From Chara braunii (lineage: Eukaryota > Streptophyta > Charophyceae > Charales > Characeae): a DNA stretch of 24,396 bases. Position 1 is the first letter of the stretch. Every line of letters starts with the position of its first letter. The notes below the pieces were generated by a model. The model had not been told where the DNA came from. It saw only the letters and a list, made by a program, of their open reading frames with translations, and searched no databases. Below, in pieces: positions 1 through 9,359 of this stretch. Where the stretch lies: the NCBI GenBank assembly GCA_003427395.1, contig BFEA01000897.1:35396-59791 (forward strand), given 5' to 3'. The translations under genes were made by a program, and so were the position numbers.

Positions 1-72
1 AAAAAAAAAAAAAAAAAAAAAAACGTTCGCGTTCGCTGATTTTCGGAGCCCGTTCCCGTTCGGGCGAACGTG

Positions 73-96
73 TTCGCGTTCGCCGTTGAACGCGAA
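73..96. repeat. Short CG-rich hairpin
   Basis: Perfect 9-bp inverted repeat TTCGCGTTC / GAACGCGAA with a 6-base loop. It lies in an 85-bp CG-rich block between a 23-base poly-A run (1-23) and a TA microsatellite. The block repeats CGTTCGCGTTCG-like words. No coding function is apparent; frames across it encode only IYIYIY runs from the microsatellite. Confidence 0.6.
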
Positions 97-106
97 TGGG
101 GTGCTA

Positions 107-110
<4 letters not shown>

Positions 111-172
<62 letters not shown>
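111..172. repeat. (TA)n microsatellite
   Basis: About 62 bp of nearly pure TA dinucleotide, interrupted once near 143-145 by TATG. It immediately abuts the left end of the CAGGGT element. Its periodicity would hide any TA or TATATATA target duplication. Confidence 0.95.
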
Positions 173-175
<3 letters not shown>

Positions 176-365
176 GGTCACCAGCCCGTACGTACGGAGG
201 TCCCCAGGCAGACCTTCGTACATACGGGCCTTCGGGGTCCCGTACGGGGTCCGAACCCGACGGCGTTCGGCCCCTGCCAAAAATGATTTCGAGGCGTTTT
301 TTTTTCTGAAGTTTTTTCTGAAGTTTTTTCTGTGAGTTCTCTATGACGGGTGGTACATGCCTAGA

Positions 366-680
366 AATTTTCAAGTCATTTGGCTCAACCCAATAACAAT
401 TACAAATCGCCAAAGATGGCGGTGTCAAAACGTTCTCGCCCACATTGTTTTTAACTTTTTACTTTTTGTTTTCACTTGAGTTCGGGGTCTAAACAATTTT
501 ATTATTTTTTGAAACGTTTTTGGTGGGTTTTGCATTATGTGAAGTACATATTTGTAAATTTTCAGGGCATTTAGCTATGCCAAAAAAAAATAAAAAATTG
601 CCAAAGACGGCGGTGTCGAAAATGTGCTCGCACACTCACTACATTTAATTTTTTTTATTTATTTTTATTAGTATTTGCTT
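366..680. repeat. Diverged internal duplication in AT-rich core
   Basis: Two copies of a unit begin at about 366 and 556 (offset about 191). Each has AATTTTCA followed by a TTTGGCT/TTTAGCT block, then the shared core GCCAAAGAYGGCGGTGTC (409 onward and 600 onward), then CTCGC and a T-rich tail. The rest of 284-820 is AT-rich and non-coding. Confidence 0.6.
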
Positions 681-820
681 TTTGTATTTTATTTTCATTT
701 CAAATTTGGAAAGGAATTTGGATGTAATGCTCAGGCAAATCTTGTTTAGTTTATTTTTCTTCATAACATATCTTTTTTTCAGATGTTTTTTATTGTTTTG
801 ATTTTTCTTATTTTTATTTT

Positions 821-909
821 TTTGGTCTGCGTTCGGTCCGAACGGCCGAACGCATCCCCAAGGGGTCCCATACATTCGGGCGTTCGGCCCGTCCCGAACG
901 CCGGTTACC

Positions 910-912
<3 letters not shown>
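821..912. repeat. 92-bp GC-rich module, copy 1
   Basis: Starts TTTGGTCTGCGTTCGG and ends CCGGTTACCCTG. It contains the nested palindrome-like words CGTTCGGTCCGAACG and CGGCCGAACG. It forms the right end of the CAGGGT element and recurs exactly 140 bp downstream. Confidence 0.75.

Positions 913-958
<46 letters not shown>
913..958. repeat. (TA)n microsatellite
   Basis: About 46 bp of TA dinucleotide separating the two copies of the 92-bp module. Confidence 0.95.
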
Positions 959-960
<2 letters not shown>

Positions 961-962
<2 letters not shown>

Positions 963-1052
963 TGGTCTGCGTTCGGTCCGAACGGCCGAACGTGTCTATA
1001 GGGGGGCCAGGACGTTCGGGCGTTCGTCCCGTCCCGAACGCCGGTTACCCTG
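961..1052. repeat. 92-bp GC-rich module, copy 2 (solo element end)
   Basis: Same length as the copy at 821-912. The first 32 and last 32 bases are nearly identical between copies, while the middle 28 bases differ strongly. It also ends ACCCTG and runs into TA microsatellite at 1061-1078. This suggests a second, truncated or recombined insertion of the same family. Confidence 0.7.
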
Positions 1053-1179
1053 TACACCCCTATATATATATATATATTTCTATTTGACGATATATATATA
1101 TTGATTATTTCTTGCCAGCGAAAAAAAAAATTGTGGGTCGAGTTGAACACCGTTTTAACGCGGTTTAGCGCGGAGTTGT

Positions 1180-1226
1180 AACGGGGGTTCAACGGGAGTT
1201 GAACCGTTCAACGGGAAACCCCCGTT
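1180..1226. repeat. Nested inverted repeats (cruciform candidate)
   Basis: Outer arms AACGGGGGTT (1180-1189) and AACCCCCGTT (1217-1226) are perfect 10-bp complements. Inside them lies GTTGAAC-C-GTTCAAC, a second palindrome. The surrounding 1137-1230 is built from GTTGAAC/GTTCAAC words. It sits where recognisable gag coding of element A ends. Confidence 0.6.
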
Positions 1227-1231
1227 GAATC

Positions 1232-2336
1232 CAATTTCGGACACATAGGCTGCTGCCATTGGTGCGACCCCGACCCGTTGTTGCGGGTGCCGGTTGGGGC
1301 AATCACTCGCAAGATGCCCTGGTTAATGACATGCATAACAAACATTAAGATTGCTTGCAGCCCCTCCGAGAGTAGGTGCCGGGGTTAGTCCTTGTTGGAT
1401 GAGAGCGGCTCATACTGCGATGGGACGCATGTTCCTCATCATAGCTTCTAGCCGAGCGTTATGCTCTCGTTGTTCCTTTTTGCTTTCCTTGATTAGGCTA
1501 ATTAACGTTTTGGTCAGTTCAAAAATGGCAGTGGACTCATTTGTTCTTACAGGGTTCTCAATTGGTGGCGGGGGTGCCGTCATTACAGGTGTTGGCATCA
1601 CAGGAACAGGGACACTCGCGATTACACTCAGGGTCGGTCGTTTAGGGGCTATCTGTTCCAGATAGGTGACTGGGCNAGACACAANTCCCATATTCTCGAA
1701 CTTGTTTTCCANCGCGGCCANCTCAGCTTTTGCCCTCGCAAGTTCGGACGAATCCCCTTCCTTAGGATAGTCTTCTCCTTCCATGGAACTCGCCGCGAAC
1801 TTTCGTTCCATCTCCTCTGCAGCGGCCATAATCTGTTGCAGCGTATGATTGATGGGGGAGAACTGTTTTCGCAGCTTTGCCCTTATTGTTCGGCTGCGAA
1901 GTCCATCGATAAACAAATCTCTGCCCACTTGTTCGCCCCGCTCAGTTTTCACAAACATTCGGTAGAATCGGTTTCGATATTCCGCGATAGACTCAAGAGG
2001 TTTTTGCACCCGGTCATTAATCATGAAAAGTGCTTGCTCTGGATGAACATAGTCGAATCGATTCAAAAAGTCTCGCTCGAAAGTTGGAAGATCTACCCAT
2101 TCATAGGTACTAAACCAATGATGAGCGTCTCCTCCTAGTCGGGCGGGAATATTTACCNGAGCTTCGTTATCATCATACTGTTGTGCCCGGAGCGTGGCCA
2201 ACCATGCCCCTGCGAGATGATGTGCAAACAGATAGAGATCGAGTGGCGTCATGGGAGCCCGTGCTCGTGGGACAGGTTGATTATGATTTTGTTGCTGATT
2301 ATGTTGAGGATTCGGATTATATGGATTAGCGTTCAT
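1232..2336 (-). pseudogene. gag: Retroelement A gag polyprotein remnant
   Basis: This is a Ty3/gypsy-type Gag, which would package element RNA into cytoplasmic particles. The frame is open from an upstream TAA; the first ATG (2334-2336, context AACATGAAC) begins MNANPYNPN. A capsid-like core follows (GGDAHHWFSTYEW, then FERDFLNRFDY, SIAEYRNRFYRMF and LFIDGLRSRTIRAKL), matching the retrotransposon gag family pattern. An in-frame TGA ends the frame at 1410-1412, but coding similarity continues to a CCHC zinc knuckle at 1299-1340 (C-YA-C, H, PGH, DC) that holds an in-frame TAA. No protease or polymerase follows. Five ambiguous bases fall in 1675-2158. A broken copy is certain; family membership rests on motif recognition. 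Confidence 0.8.
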
Positions 2337-2477
2337 GTTGGCTGCCCGTCGATTAGCCGATCTGCTTCGGGTGATTACAGGGTCGCGTCTATGCTCGTTC
2401 CGGGGTCGAGGTCGCCCTCGGTTAGCCAGATCGCTCAATTATCGTGCTGTTAGTCCTAAAACCAGGCCACGTGTCGG

Positions 2478-2489
2478 GCTCTGATACCA
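2478..2489 (-). promoter_or_regulatory. Primer-binding site of element A (initiator Met tRNA)
   Basis: The minus strand reads TGGTATCAGAGC, the standard plant retrotransposon primer-binding site complementary to the 3' end of initiator methionine tRNA. It lies about 140 bp upstream of the gag ATG, as expected for reverse-transcription priming. It fixes the orientation of element A and implies that the 5' LTR lies at higher coordinates. Confidence 0.85.
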
Positions 2490-4600
2490 ACCTCACGCCC
2501 AACACGACTTCCTAATCGAAGTAGAATGTGGGCCTGGAAGCGCGAAAAGGGGTGTGCCAAGGATTTTTGGGAAAGTGGGGGTGGAGTCCCAGGTCAGAAC
2601 TGAGATCTCCTGTGGCAGAGTTTTTCAGGGGCACAGGTGCAATTTGGCAGAAAGGGCGGCTTGCTTCTGGTCATAAGGCAGATGGCCTGTGCAGGTCATC
2701 CAGGGCCATGCGATCCATATGTTTTGAGGACGGTGGTTCGTCGAAGGGTCCCTTCAGGGTGGGTGTGGTCCCGATGAGTCAGTCCGTCGGACGTCGCCAC
2801 GTGGCGCTGGTCGGTGCACGCTTGGGGTAGGCCCTCGGGTTCCTGGGGCTCTCTGATTGCCGCGTCGCCGACAATTTCGGCAGGGCGTGCGGGGCCAGTA
2901 GGGGGCTATGGCGTTCCACGGGATGACCCTGAGTTGATGGTACGGGAGGAGAAGACGGAAAGGAGGGAAATTAGTGGAGATAACGACAAAACCGAGGGCA
3001 ATAAAGTAGTGGGTGTGGTCTGAAGTAGGGAAATCCGAGCACCGGACTGGTAGTGGCGCAGTGAAAATCCCTAGGACACAGTCGATTCTCTGTTAGGCAG
3101 GGGAATCTCTGCCGGAGACTCTCTTCTATCCAAGGGGTGAAGTATTCCGGGTCGTACAACGATTCTGAGCTCTCGGAGTGTGTCATTATGTCATCCTAGA
3201 GCTGCGGGATTCCTAAGGGCGTATCTTTGCCGATTGCGATCACCGCGTGCGAGCACATGCAGGCCGCGCGAATCGAGTTGCTCTTACACGTGTTCACACG
3301 GGATGATGGCTTCGTGGCCACATTCAATCAGGCGATATCCCTGCAGTCATTAGCCTTGTTATGTGTGGTTTGGTCGTGAATCGATGCGTCGGGACACGTG
3401 TAAGTGCTCAGAGCAGATCGTACTTACGCGCGTTTCTACAAGGCGTTCGCTGGTTTCTGAGCAAACAGCTACCCGATTATCTAATCATTCCGTAATTTTC
3501 GAGTATGCAAGATGCAACAACCACAACAGCTCAATCAAGAGATAAACAAAAATGGAAACAACATTGATGACTACGAAAAATTCCTACCCTATTCACGAGT
3601 GCATCAGGGCAAGAAGCAAAGGCAAAGATCAGGCATAAGGACCAGCAATAGACATAACATCCGTTCATCCATTCATACAACATAACACACACCATATCCG
3701 AGATCGAAATCGCAAGGACAAGTGTGAGCGAAAAACCAAGTCAAGATTCCGAAAAACAGAATCGGGCAAATCGCCCTGAGCTGAAATCAAAATTTATATA
3801 CACGACCAGGGAGGGAGAAAAGATAAAATAAACAGCAAATCCGCGTCCATCAACCTTAGCTCCCTCTTCCTCTCTCTCTCTCTCCGATGCGGACAGTCCG
3901 TCGTCGCGCACCCACCCACGAAGTCGTCACCTTGCTTAGTCCTCCGGCACCCGTCAGGTTCGCCCGCGCCCACAGTCGGTCATGGCCCGCATCAACCCCG
4001 CGCGTTTGGCACCAGCTCGTCAGGTCGCCCGACTCCCACTTCAACTCACCTCTTACTTCGCTCGTGAGCCGACCCTCACTGATCGTGCTACCCCAAGCTT
4101 CCACTAGCTGGTTAAGAGAGCTAACTAATCCCGCAACCGGAATTTATAGCGTGCATGCATGCGCGAAGAACACGGAATTACAAGGACTTGAGAGGATAGA
4201 AGGGGGAGGGATTGCCTACGTTTGCATGGCCCGATCACGGCGTGCGAGACGTAGCTGCTCTCCACGCATCAGTCCGATCATGCAGACCGCGGCTACCAAA
4301 ACACAGCGGAAAGAAAAAGAAGAAGGGCGGGAAAAGCGAAGCATAAGAAGAAAAATACAGTTACAATGGCGCCCGCCCAAAATTACAATTACACACACGA
4401 TTAAAGGCGCTGACTAATCAGAGTTCCGTTGCAGTCGCATGAAGAAGCGCATAAGCAAAAAGCGTCGCGCGACCAAGAAAAATCCTAATTACAAAATTCC
4501 TAAATTCCTATCTACTACAGAAAAGCGAAAAGCACAAGTTCCGGAACGAAAGTCTGAAATTCCAAGAGCAATCGGGGCTTGACAAGATTTGAAAAGGAAT
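2490..4600 (-). other. Probable 5' LTR / flank of element A, non-coding
   Basis: About 2.1 kb without a recognisable gene lies directly upstream of the primer-binding site on the minus strand, where the 5' LTR must be. A second copy is not in the window, so the LTR outer boundary cannot be set; element D's left repeat begins at 4601. Open frames here (for example 3887-4417 on the plus strand) are arginine/serine-rich with no recognisable domain and look incidental. It contains an 11-bp inverted pair CTTACACGTGT / ACACGTGTAAG near 3281 and 3394. Confidence 0.4.
3792..3800 (-). promoter_or_regulatory. Possible TATA box of element A LTR
   Basis: The minus strand reads TATATAAAT, a good plant TATA box, in the region expected to hold the element A LTR promoter. 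No start site can be confirmed from sequence, and AT-rich chance matches are common. Confidence 0.3.
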
Positions 4601-4998
4601 TCTCTTACTCTCGCGCGCGGCGGCTTTTTTCCTTCCGTGCAGGCTGGTTCATCTTCGCGCACAGCTCATTCACAATGGACCTCACCTTCCCGCGCGCAGT
4701 TCTCTCCTTTGCGCAGCAGTTTCGTCCTTGCGCAGCAGCTCCTGCCCCTACGAGACAACGATTCCCGCTCGACCATCCTTTCTCCGTGCGGCTTCGTTCA
4801 TCCCGCGCGACTGTCGGCGCAACCTTGGCCATCGGCACAATCGTCTGCGCTGCCTCGTCTCGGCTCGCGCAGCTTCGTCTCTCGCATTGCGCAGCTCTGC
4901 TGCTTTGAGCAGCTTCGCTCCGCTCCAGCCGTGCCCCGCGCTCTTGCTCGCACATCGCTGCTATCCCACGCAGCTTCTTTAGCCATCGCGCATCTATC

Positions 4999-4999
4999 T

Positions 5000-5039
<40 letters not shown>

Positions 5040-5058
5040 CGCTCGCTCGCTCGCTCTC
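4999..5058. repeat. (CT)n/(CGCT)n microsatellite in left LTR
   Basis: About 38 bp of CT repeat followed by CGCT repeats. The allelic tract in the right LTR (12306-12396) is much longer, so this tract accounts for part of the LTR length difference. A second CT run lies at 5257-5302. Confidence 0.9.
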
Positions 5059-5260
5059 GCAGATCTGCGCGTGGCTGCGTGCTAGTCTCCTCCCCGCGGG
5101 CAGGCCGTTCCCCTCCGCGCGTTTGTTCCCGCGCGACCTCATTCCCCCTCGCGCGGCATCGCTCACCCCGCGCGGCACCGTTCATCCCGCGCAACTTACC
5201 CGAACGACTGTTCGTGCGCCCACCATTCCCACTTGCGTGGCTCCGCGCTGTTCATCTTCC

Positions 5261-5304
<44 letters not shown>

Positions 5305-5765
5305 AGACTCAGGAGTGCCCCTGTTTCCACCGAATGAGGCCTTCCACTAGTGAACGTACCTGGTACGGTATAACAGCCAGGTTCATTCCTCTGCTAGTCC
5401 GCCTGTGCGTGAATCAAGCCCGTAGTCACATCCAGGTACGTGTGCATTCTCGCTCTCAGGCTGTCCGTAAGAGGTTTGTGTCCACGAACCGGTTCGATCA
5501 CCTCCACTACAAGGGCTGCCATGAGCCAGCTGATCAGTGTCGTGGCTGTGCGTCTTAACTTGTTGTCATTCCCCCTTCTCCATCCTCCAGCCACGAGCTG
5601 CTCTCCTTCCCCTTCTCTCTGGTGCGTGGTGTACCTGTTCGTCCCCCCCTTCGTGCGTTGTTGCTCCGGCTCTTGCTCGTCCTTGGCCAGCTCACTCCGT
5701 GAGACAGCACGTACGACCTCGTGCTCTCCGATCCGGAAGTGTCCCCCAAAATAAACCCTCTCAGG

Positions 5766-5774
5766 CTTATAAAG
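5766..5774. promoter_or_regulatory. Possible TATA box inside left LTR
   Basis: CTTATAAAG on the plus strand, CTTTATAAG on the minus. It is conserved at 13120-13128 in the other LTR copy. It fits TATAAA better on the plus strand although gag lies on the minus, so its promoter role is uncertain. Confidence 0.3.
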
Positions 5775-6370
5775 TTTGCAACTGGGCCTTTCGCCCAACT
5801 GCCTCAGTCCCGTGCTGTTGCCTCCACCAGCTGGTGTAGAGGATTTTACAGCGCGTCGGTACCTGGCCAAAGCACAGGCCTGGTCTTGAGCCTGATTCCG
5901 GCCCCGAACAGCCTCGAGGTCCAAAGGCCCAACCCCTTTGGGAAGGCCCTAGCAAACCCTCCTTTTAACGGTCTCGTCCGATATCCCATCCAGCTCCACG
6001 GACGGCCCGACACAAGTCATAAAATGTCGTCACCCGGTATCTATGGCCCAACGGTTGTCCCGAGTTTGGTCCACCCGGTCGGCGTGTCGCTGCCTTTCAC
6101 TAAATTTCCTGTTTGAAATTAAATTGATATTTCGCTCGACAACCGCCAAAACCGGGCAAAGTTGCTTTCGTCGGTCCGGGTTCCGCCACAGTGTCGTCTG
6201 GACCCGTTTTTTTTTCGTCTCGTTCAGCCATCATCTCCTGGTCGTCCCCGCGGGCTCTGTTAGCGAGATAAAAATACTCAGAAGAAGGCCACCGTGCAAA
6301 CTCCGATCGCCGACTGAAGTCTTTTTGAAGGAAGTAAAGGGCGGCGTAAGGCTTGAGCCGCCCGATAGCA

Positions 6371-6383
6371 GCCCCCCCCCCAT
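6371..6383 (-). promoter_or_regulatory. Polypurine tract of element D
   Basis: On the minus strand AATGGGGGGGGGGC ends exactly at the TG that starts the 3' LTR. A G-rich purine run in this position primes plus-strand DNA synthesis in LTR elements. Together with the minus-strand gag it orients element D. A plain G homopolymer could be chance, but its position at the repeat edge argues against that. Confidence 0.6.
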
Positions 6384-7060
6384 TCTCGACGTCCCTGTGG
6401 AGCCATCTTGGAGCATCATCTGATTATCGAGAAGAAAAAAACTAATCGGCTGACGCCTAATCCGTGCCCGATCAACCCCCAAAAAACACGCATCCCTCTC
6501 CTGATAGTTCTTCTTTCTTTTCACTTTTCTACCTCTCTTCCCTCCTTCATTTCTTTTTGTTGTTCGCTTTTTATCCCTGGCTTGTTCTCTCAGCCATTCC
6601 CGCATTGTCAGGCTCCAACGGCTTTTGATTTTGTCTCGCCTTTTGTGGAAGTAGAGTTTACCCCTGCCTTTACGCTTACTAGTTGACTTTATAAGTCTAA
6701 TAAACGGTAGAACGCGTCTCCTTTTTACTCTCAGGTTTTTAAACCTCTTTGGTCCACCGTCCTCGTTCTCGAGCGCCTCCCTTCTCTTCCCATCTCGTCT
6801 CCATCCATTCAGGGGAGTATAGAAAGGCTTCGCAGAAAAAGCCCCGCACGACAGGCTTAGACGGATCCATATCCCTACCAACTTCACCAAGGAGTATAGT
6901 CCTCCCTTTATACCGTCACAGAGGCCGAACACAAAAGGGCAACTAGTTACGAAATCGTCGTAAACTGATTGGTAAAAGCTAGAGTAGCAGCACCAACCAC
7001 AGTATGCACGAGCACACATAAAGATAAGGATCAGCAGCAAGAGGGAAAGAAGTCCCAAGT
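6384..7060 (-). other. Element D region between last ORF and 3' LTR
   Basis: About 680 bp. One minus-strand frame (7058 into the LTR at 6231, 275 residues) has no ATG at its start; it opens on TTG with a leucine-rich hydrophobic stretch, then cysteines, then a long Lys/Arg-rich tail, and it runs into the LTR. It resembles no envelope or polymerase domain I know. The reading frame differs from the upstream gag frame. I treat it as probably non-coding. Confidence 0.45.
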
Positions 7061-7906
7061 CTAGATTCCAATCTCTTGCTCAACCGCAATTCTCGAACCT
7101 GCTATCCAATCTTCGGTCTTAACCAAGTCCTTGCCCTCAAATTTTCTCTCATCCACAGCGGGTTTCTCCGCTTCCAATCTCTCCTCAAGCCCTGACATTG
7201 TCATTGTCATCGATATGTCTTCCAGACTGTCGGCATCTGCAACAATTTTTTCTTCCATCATGGTCCTCTCTTCACCTTCTTGATCAAATGCGAGTGGGTT
7301 GTCACTCTCTTGACTCCCCAAATAGTCATCAACGAATTCACCCTCAATACTCATCGCATCACTCTTGCTTATTAGCTCGCATTGATCCATTCCGGAGACC
7401 TCAATATCTTTCGTGGTTGATAGATTACGGTCCGCTATTGTTTTGAAAAAGTCCTCAACATCGTTGTCATACGTATCGGCCGCCTCAAACAGTTGCGTAA
7501 GCCCATAGTCAATATCCGGTTCGAAGACCTCAAAGAGTTGAGCTAAGTCATAATCGTCATCATGCTCAATGACCCCAAACAGTTGTGCCAGCTCATAGCT
7601 GACGTCCGACTCGCCGGTCTCAAAAAGTTGAGCCAACCCGTAACTGATATCTAACTTAATAGACCATGGTGCAACCTTGTAGCTTGTGTCTAAATCTCCC
7701 ACTCCCTTGTTATGAGTATCGCTAATTTTAATATCAAGGCTAGTATCGTTGGCTCCATTTTCATGTGATTCCTCACTTACTTCCTTGACACACACTAGAG
7801 CTACGTCAGAATCCCTCTCGCAACTCTCGAAGCGAATACTGGAAACTTCAATCGTCAGACTATCATTTGGGTTTGGATCCTCCTCAAACCGGAAACTTGA
7901 TTATTA
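7061..7906 (-). pseudogene. Acidic repeat protein segment of element D (third in-frame segment)
   Basis: Function unknown. This is the last part of the frame that begins with gag: after a TAATAA double stop at 7901-7906 the same frame stays open to TAG at 7061. The product is acidic (many Asp/Glu). At about 7484-7666 it carries four tandem 15-residue repeats built on D-x-x-Y-x-L-A/T-Q-L-F (LAQLF three times, LTQLF once). Codons for the shared residues differ at wobble positions between repeats, which points to selection on the protein. No zinc finger, protease (DSG/DTG) or polymerase motif is visible. It occupies the place where protease would normally follow gag. It could be a gag-derived accessory domain; the nearest ATG is just upstream of the repeats. 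Confidence 0.5.
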
Positions 7907-8326
7907 GAACTCTCTCTGCTCTGGCTCTTCCACTGTCTTCGCTTTAATGTCAATATTCATCTCCTTAGAAGTTCGGCAGAGTGTATCTTCTTCCTCATTC
8001 TCCTTTGTATACCGGTTATCCTTAAATCTGATACTCGGCACCGAGATTTCCCCCAGAACCACTTCCAGCGTCGCTCCCGGTTTAACGTCTGTATTCATTT
8101 TCGCAGAAGGTCGACACGATATACCTTTCTTGTGATTTGCACATTCGATCTTTCTCCACTCATTCAGCTCGATGGTTTTCTCCGCACCCTTTCCTCGTCT
8201 CCCCTGAGGTTCTTGTTGTAAGGGAATCTTCAACGATTCCGTGCTCCTCTGATGCGATACTTTCTTCATTCTCTTCATCCTCTCTCGTTCGTCCCTTAGG
8301 GCTTCTATCTCCTCGATCGTTTATCA
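7907..8326 (-). pseudogene. Second in-frame segment downstream of element D gag
   Basis: This 140-codon stretch is in the same frame as gag, bounded by TGATAA (8321-8326) on the gag side and TAATAA (7901-7906) on the other. An ATG-rich start (MKRMKK) lies at 8278. It is Lys/Glu-rich and contains two related modules around CRPSAKMNTDVK and CRTSKEMNIDIK, plus an IRF-containing motif (SVPSIRF) that recurs past the second double stop as VSSIRF. These internal repeats tie it to the next segment. No known domain recognised. It is either a remnant of one long polyprotein or a separately initiated small ORF. Confidence 0.45.
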
Positions 8327-9295
8327 TCCTTCCCTATGTGATCTCCTTCGTTCTTCTATTTCTTCTCTACTTCTCCAACGCCTATCTCGAAATCCCCTAC
8401 TGTCGTTCTTCTTCCAACTGTCACGGTTTCCTCCTTTCCATTCCCTACTATCTCTACTTACTTTAATTTTGTCAGGCGGCATGACCTCTCTTCCATCCTC
8501 ATCACCGAATTGTTTTTCCAAATAACTTTCGGGTACTTCTTTCCCTAGTTTTTCCAACACCCCAAGTAGATGAGCTTTGGCATCCGTCCCCCCAGTCTGC
8601 AAAGCCAATGCCTTTGCCTGTGCGAACGACACCCTTTCAGTGGGCATGTTCTCCATAACAAACTCTCTTCTCTTGATAGGTAGAGTCCCCATGAAAATAC
8701 CGCATCGTTCTATCTCACTAAGAAACTCATTTTCTATCAATGGTTCCGAGGCCGTCTCAAAGCGTCTCACAAATGCCACTAACGTCTCTCCTTCCTCCTT
8801 CTTCATCTCCTTTAAGTCCTCGATCGAGTAGAAGATGTCGTCACATGCAAAGACTCGAGCCAATCGTTCTCTGAAAGTTGCCCACTTCCAATCCTCGGGT
8901 ATAGCAGCACGCACGTCTTTGTCTAGTTTGAGATCGGTATCATTAATGAATCCCTTTATCGCTTCCCGATCAGTCCATCCCGCTCTCAAGGCATAAACTT
9001 TCCAGCCGTTCAGAAATTCTGTTACCCGATGTCCCGTGAAACATAGAGGCTGACCGAAGTACGGTGGTTCGTAAATAAAAGGACTGCACAAGGGTCCGCA
9101 CGCTATAGCATATGGGCTCGGCCTGCATGGTAGCTCATATCGTCCTTTTCGCCAAGTCTCGCCCTCAAGGATTCCTACTCTGGTTGCCGCCTTCACGTGA
9201 GGAGGTCTGCTTTCAAATTCACTATCCCACCTTTCTCCTCCATCAGAATTCTCCACCGCCATCTTTCTTTCAGGAATATTAAGCTCACTCCTCAT
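8324..9295 (-). CDS. gag: Element D Gag protein
   Basis: Retrotransposon Gag, the structural protein of the element particle. The open frame extends to 9370, but the first ATG gives a start at 9295 (MRSELN). The core has the capsid-like pattern of plant Ty3/gypsy Gags: a tryptophan-bearing segment (FLNGWKVYALRAGW), then DREAIKGFIND, WATFRERLARVF, ETLVAFVRRFE and ERCGIFMGTLPIKRREFV, and a basic Arg-rich tail (residues about 270 onward) likely to bind RNA in place of a zinc knuckle; no CCHC motif is present. It ends at TGA TAA. The same frame continues beyond as two more open segments. No pol is found between here and the 3' LTR. Family call rests on motif pattern. Confidence 0.65.
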   Translation of the reverse strand: MRSELNIPERKMAVENSDGGERWDSEFESRPPHVKAATRVGILEGETWRKGRYELPCRPSPYAIACGPLCSPFIYEPPYFGQPLCFTGHRVTEFLNGWKVYALRAGWTDREAIKGFINDTDLKLDKDVRAAIPEDWKWATFRERLARVFACDDIFYSIEDLKEMKKEEGETLVAFVRRFETASEPLIENEFLSEIERCGIFMGTLPIKRREFVMENMPTERVSFAQAKALALQTGGTDAKAHLLGVLEKLGKEVPESYLEKQFGDEDGREVMPPDKIKVSRDSREWKGGNRDSWKKNDSRGFRDRRWRSREEIEERRRSHREG

Positions 9296-9359
9296 CTCCG
9301 AAAGATAAGCCTTCTCCACAACTTCCTGGCGCTCCTTTTTCAACCCTTCATTAACTTTA

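Larger units (their letters stand above)
173..912. mobile_element. MITE-like element with hAT-like CAGGGT ends
   Basis: The left end reads CAGGGTCACCAG and the right end, reverse-complemented, reads CAGGGTAACCGG, giving a 12-bp imperfect terminal inverted repeat. Each end is a GC-rich block of about 90-110 bp rich in CGTTCGG / CCGTACGG words, flanking an AT-rich core (284-820). Both outer sides are TA microsatellite. CAGGG termini with 8-bp duplications are typical of hAT elements, but an 8-bp TATATATA duplication cannot be told from the microsatellite. No transposase frame is present, so it would be non-autonomous. It could instead be a TA-targeting family or a foldback repeat. Confidence 0.5.
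4601..6370 (-). repeat. Long direct repeat, probable 3' LTR of element D
   Basis: This 1.77-kb block recurs in the same orientation at 11914-13722. Over the first ~260 bp I count about ten differences, roughly 96% identity, and similarity continues to the far end. On the minus strand it begins TGCTATCGGGCGG directly after a G10 tract, as an LTR begins after a polypurine tract. The other end (GAGAGTAAGAGA) lacks the usual CA, and no target duplication is evident. Many short open frames overlap its CT runs (4999-5036 and 5257-5302); none is recognisable. Confidence 0.65.

Noticed and set aside
70-335. Three overlapping frames encoding IYIYIY runs
   Set aside because: They are translations of the TA microsatellite; all phases are open because the repeat lacks stops in those frames.
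2971-3186. Small minus-strand ORF near 3 kb
   Set aside because: 71 codons, no recognisable motif, within the unassigned LTR-like region of element A.
3887-4417. 176-codon plus-strand ORF
   Set aside because: Arg/Ser/Pro-biased, no domain, opposite to the local element, in a probable LTR; likely incidental.
4589-5350. Long plus-strand and minus-strand ORFs in the LTRs (also 11869-12420)
   Set aside because: They depend on stop-free CT microsatellites coding for SLSLSL or REREREs; equivalent frames differ between the two LTR copies.
6231-7058. Possible envelope-like protein with hydrophobic start after the element D frame
   Set aside because: It starts on TTG rather than ATG, is out of frame with gag, runs into the LTR, and beyond the hydrophobic start is only Lys/Arg-rich low-complexity sequence with no known envelope feature.
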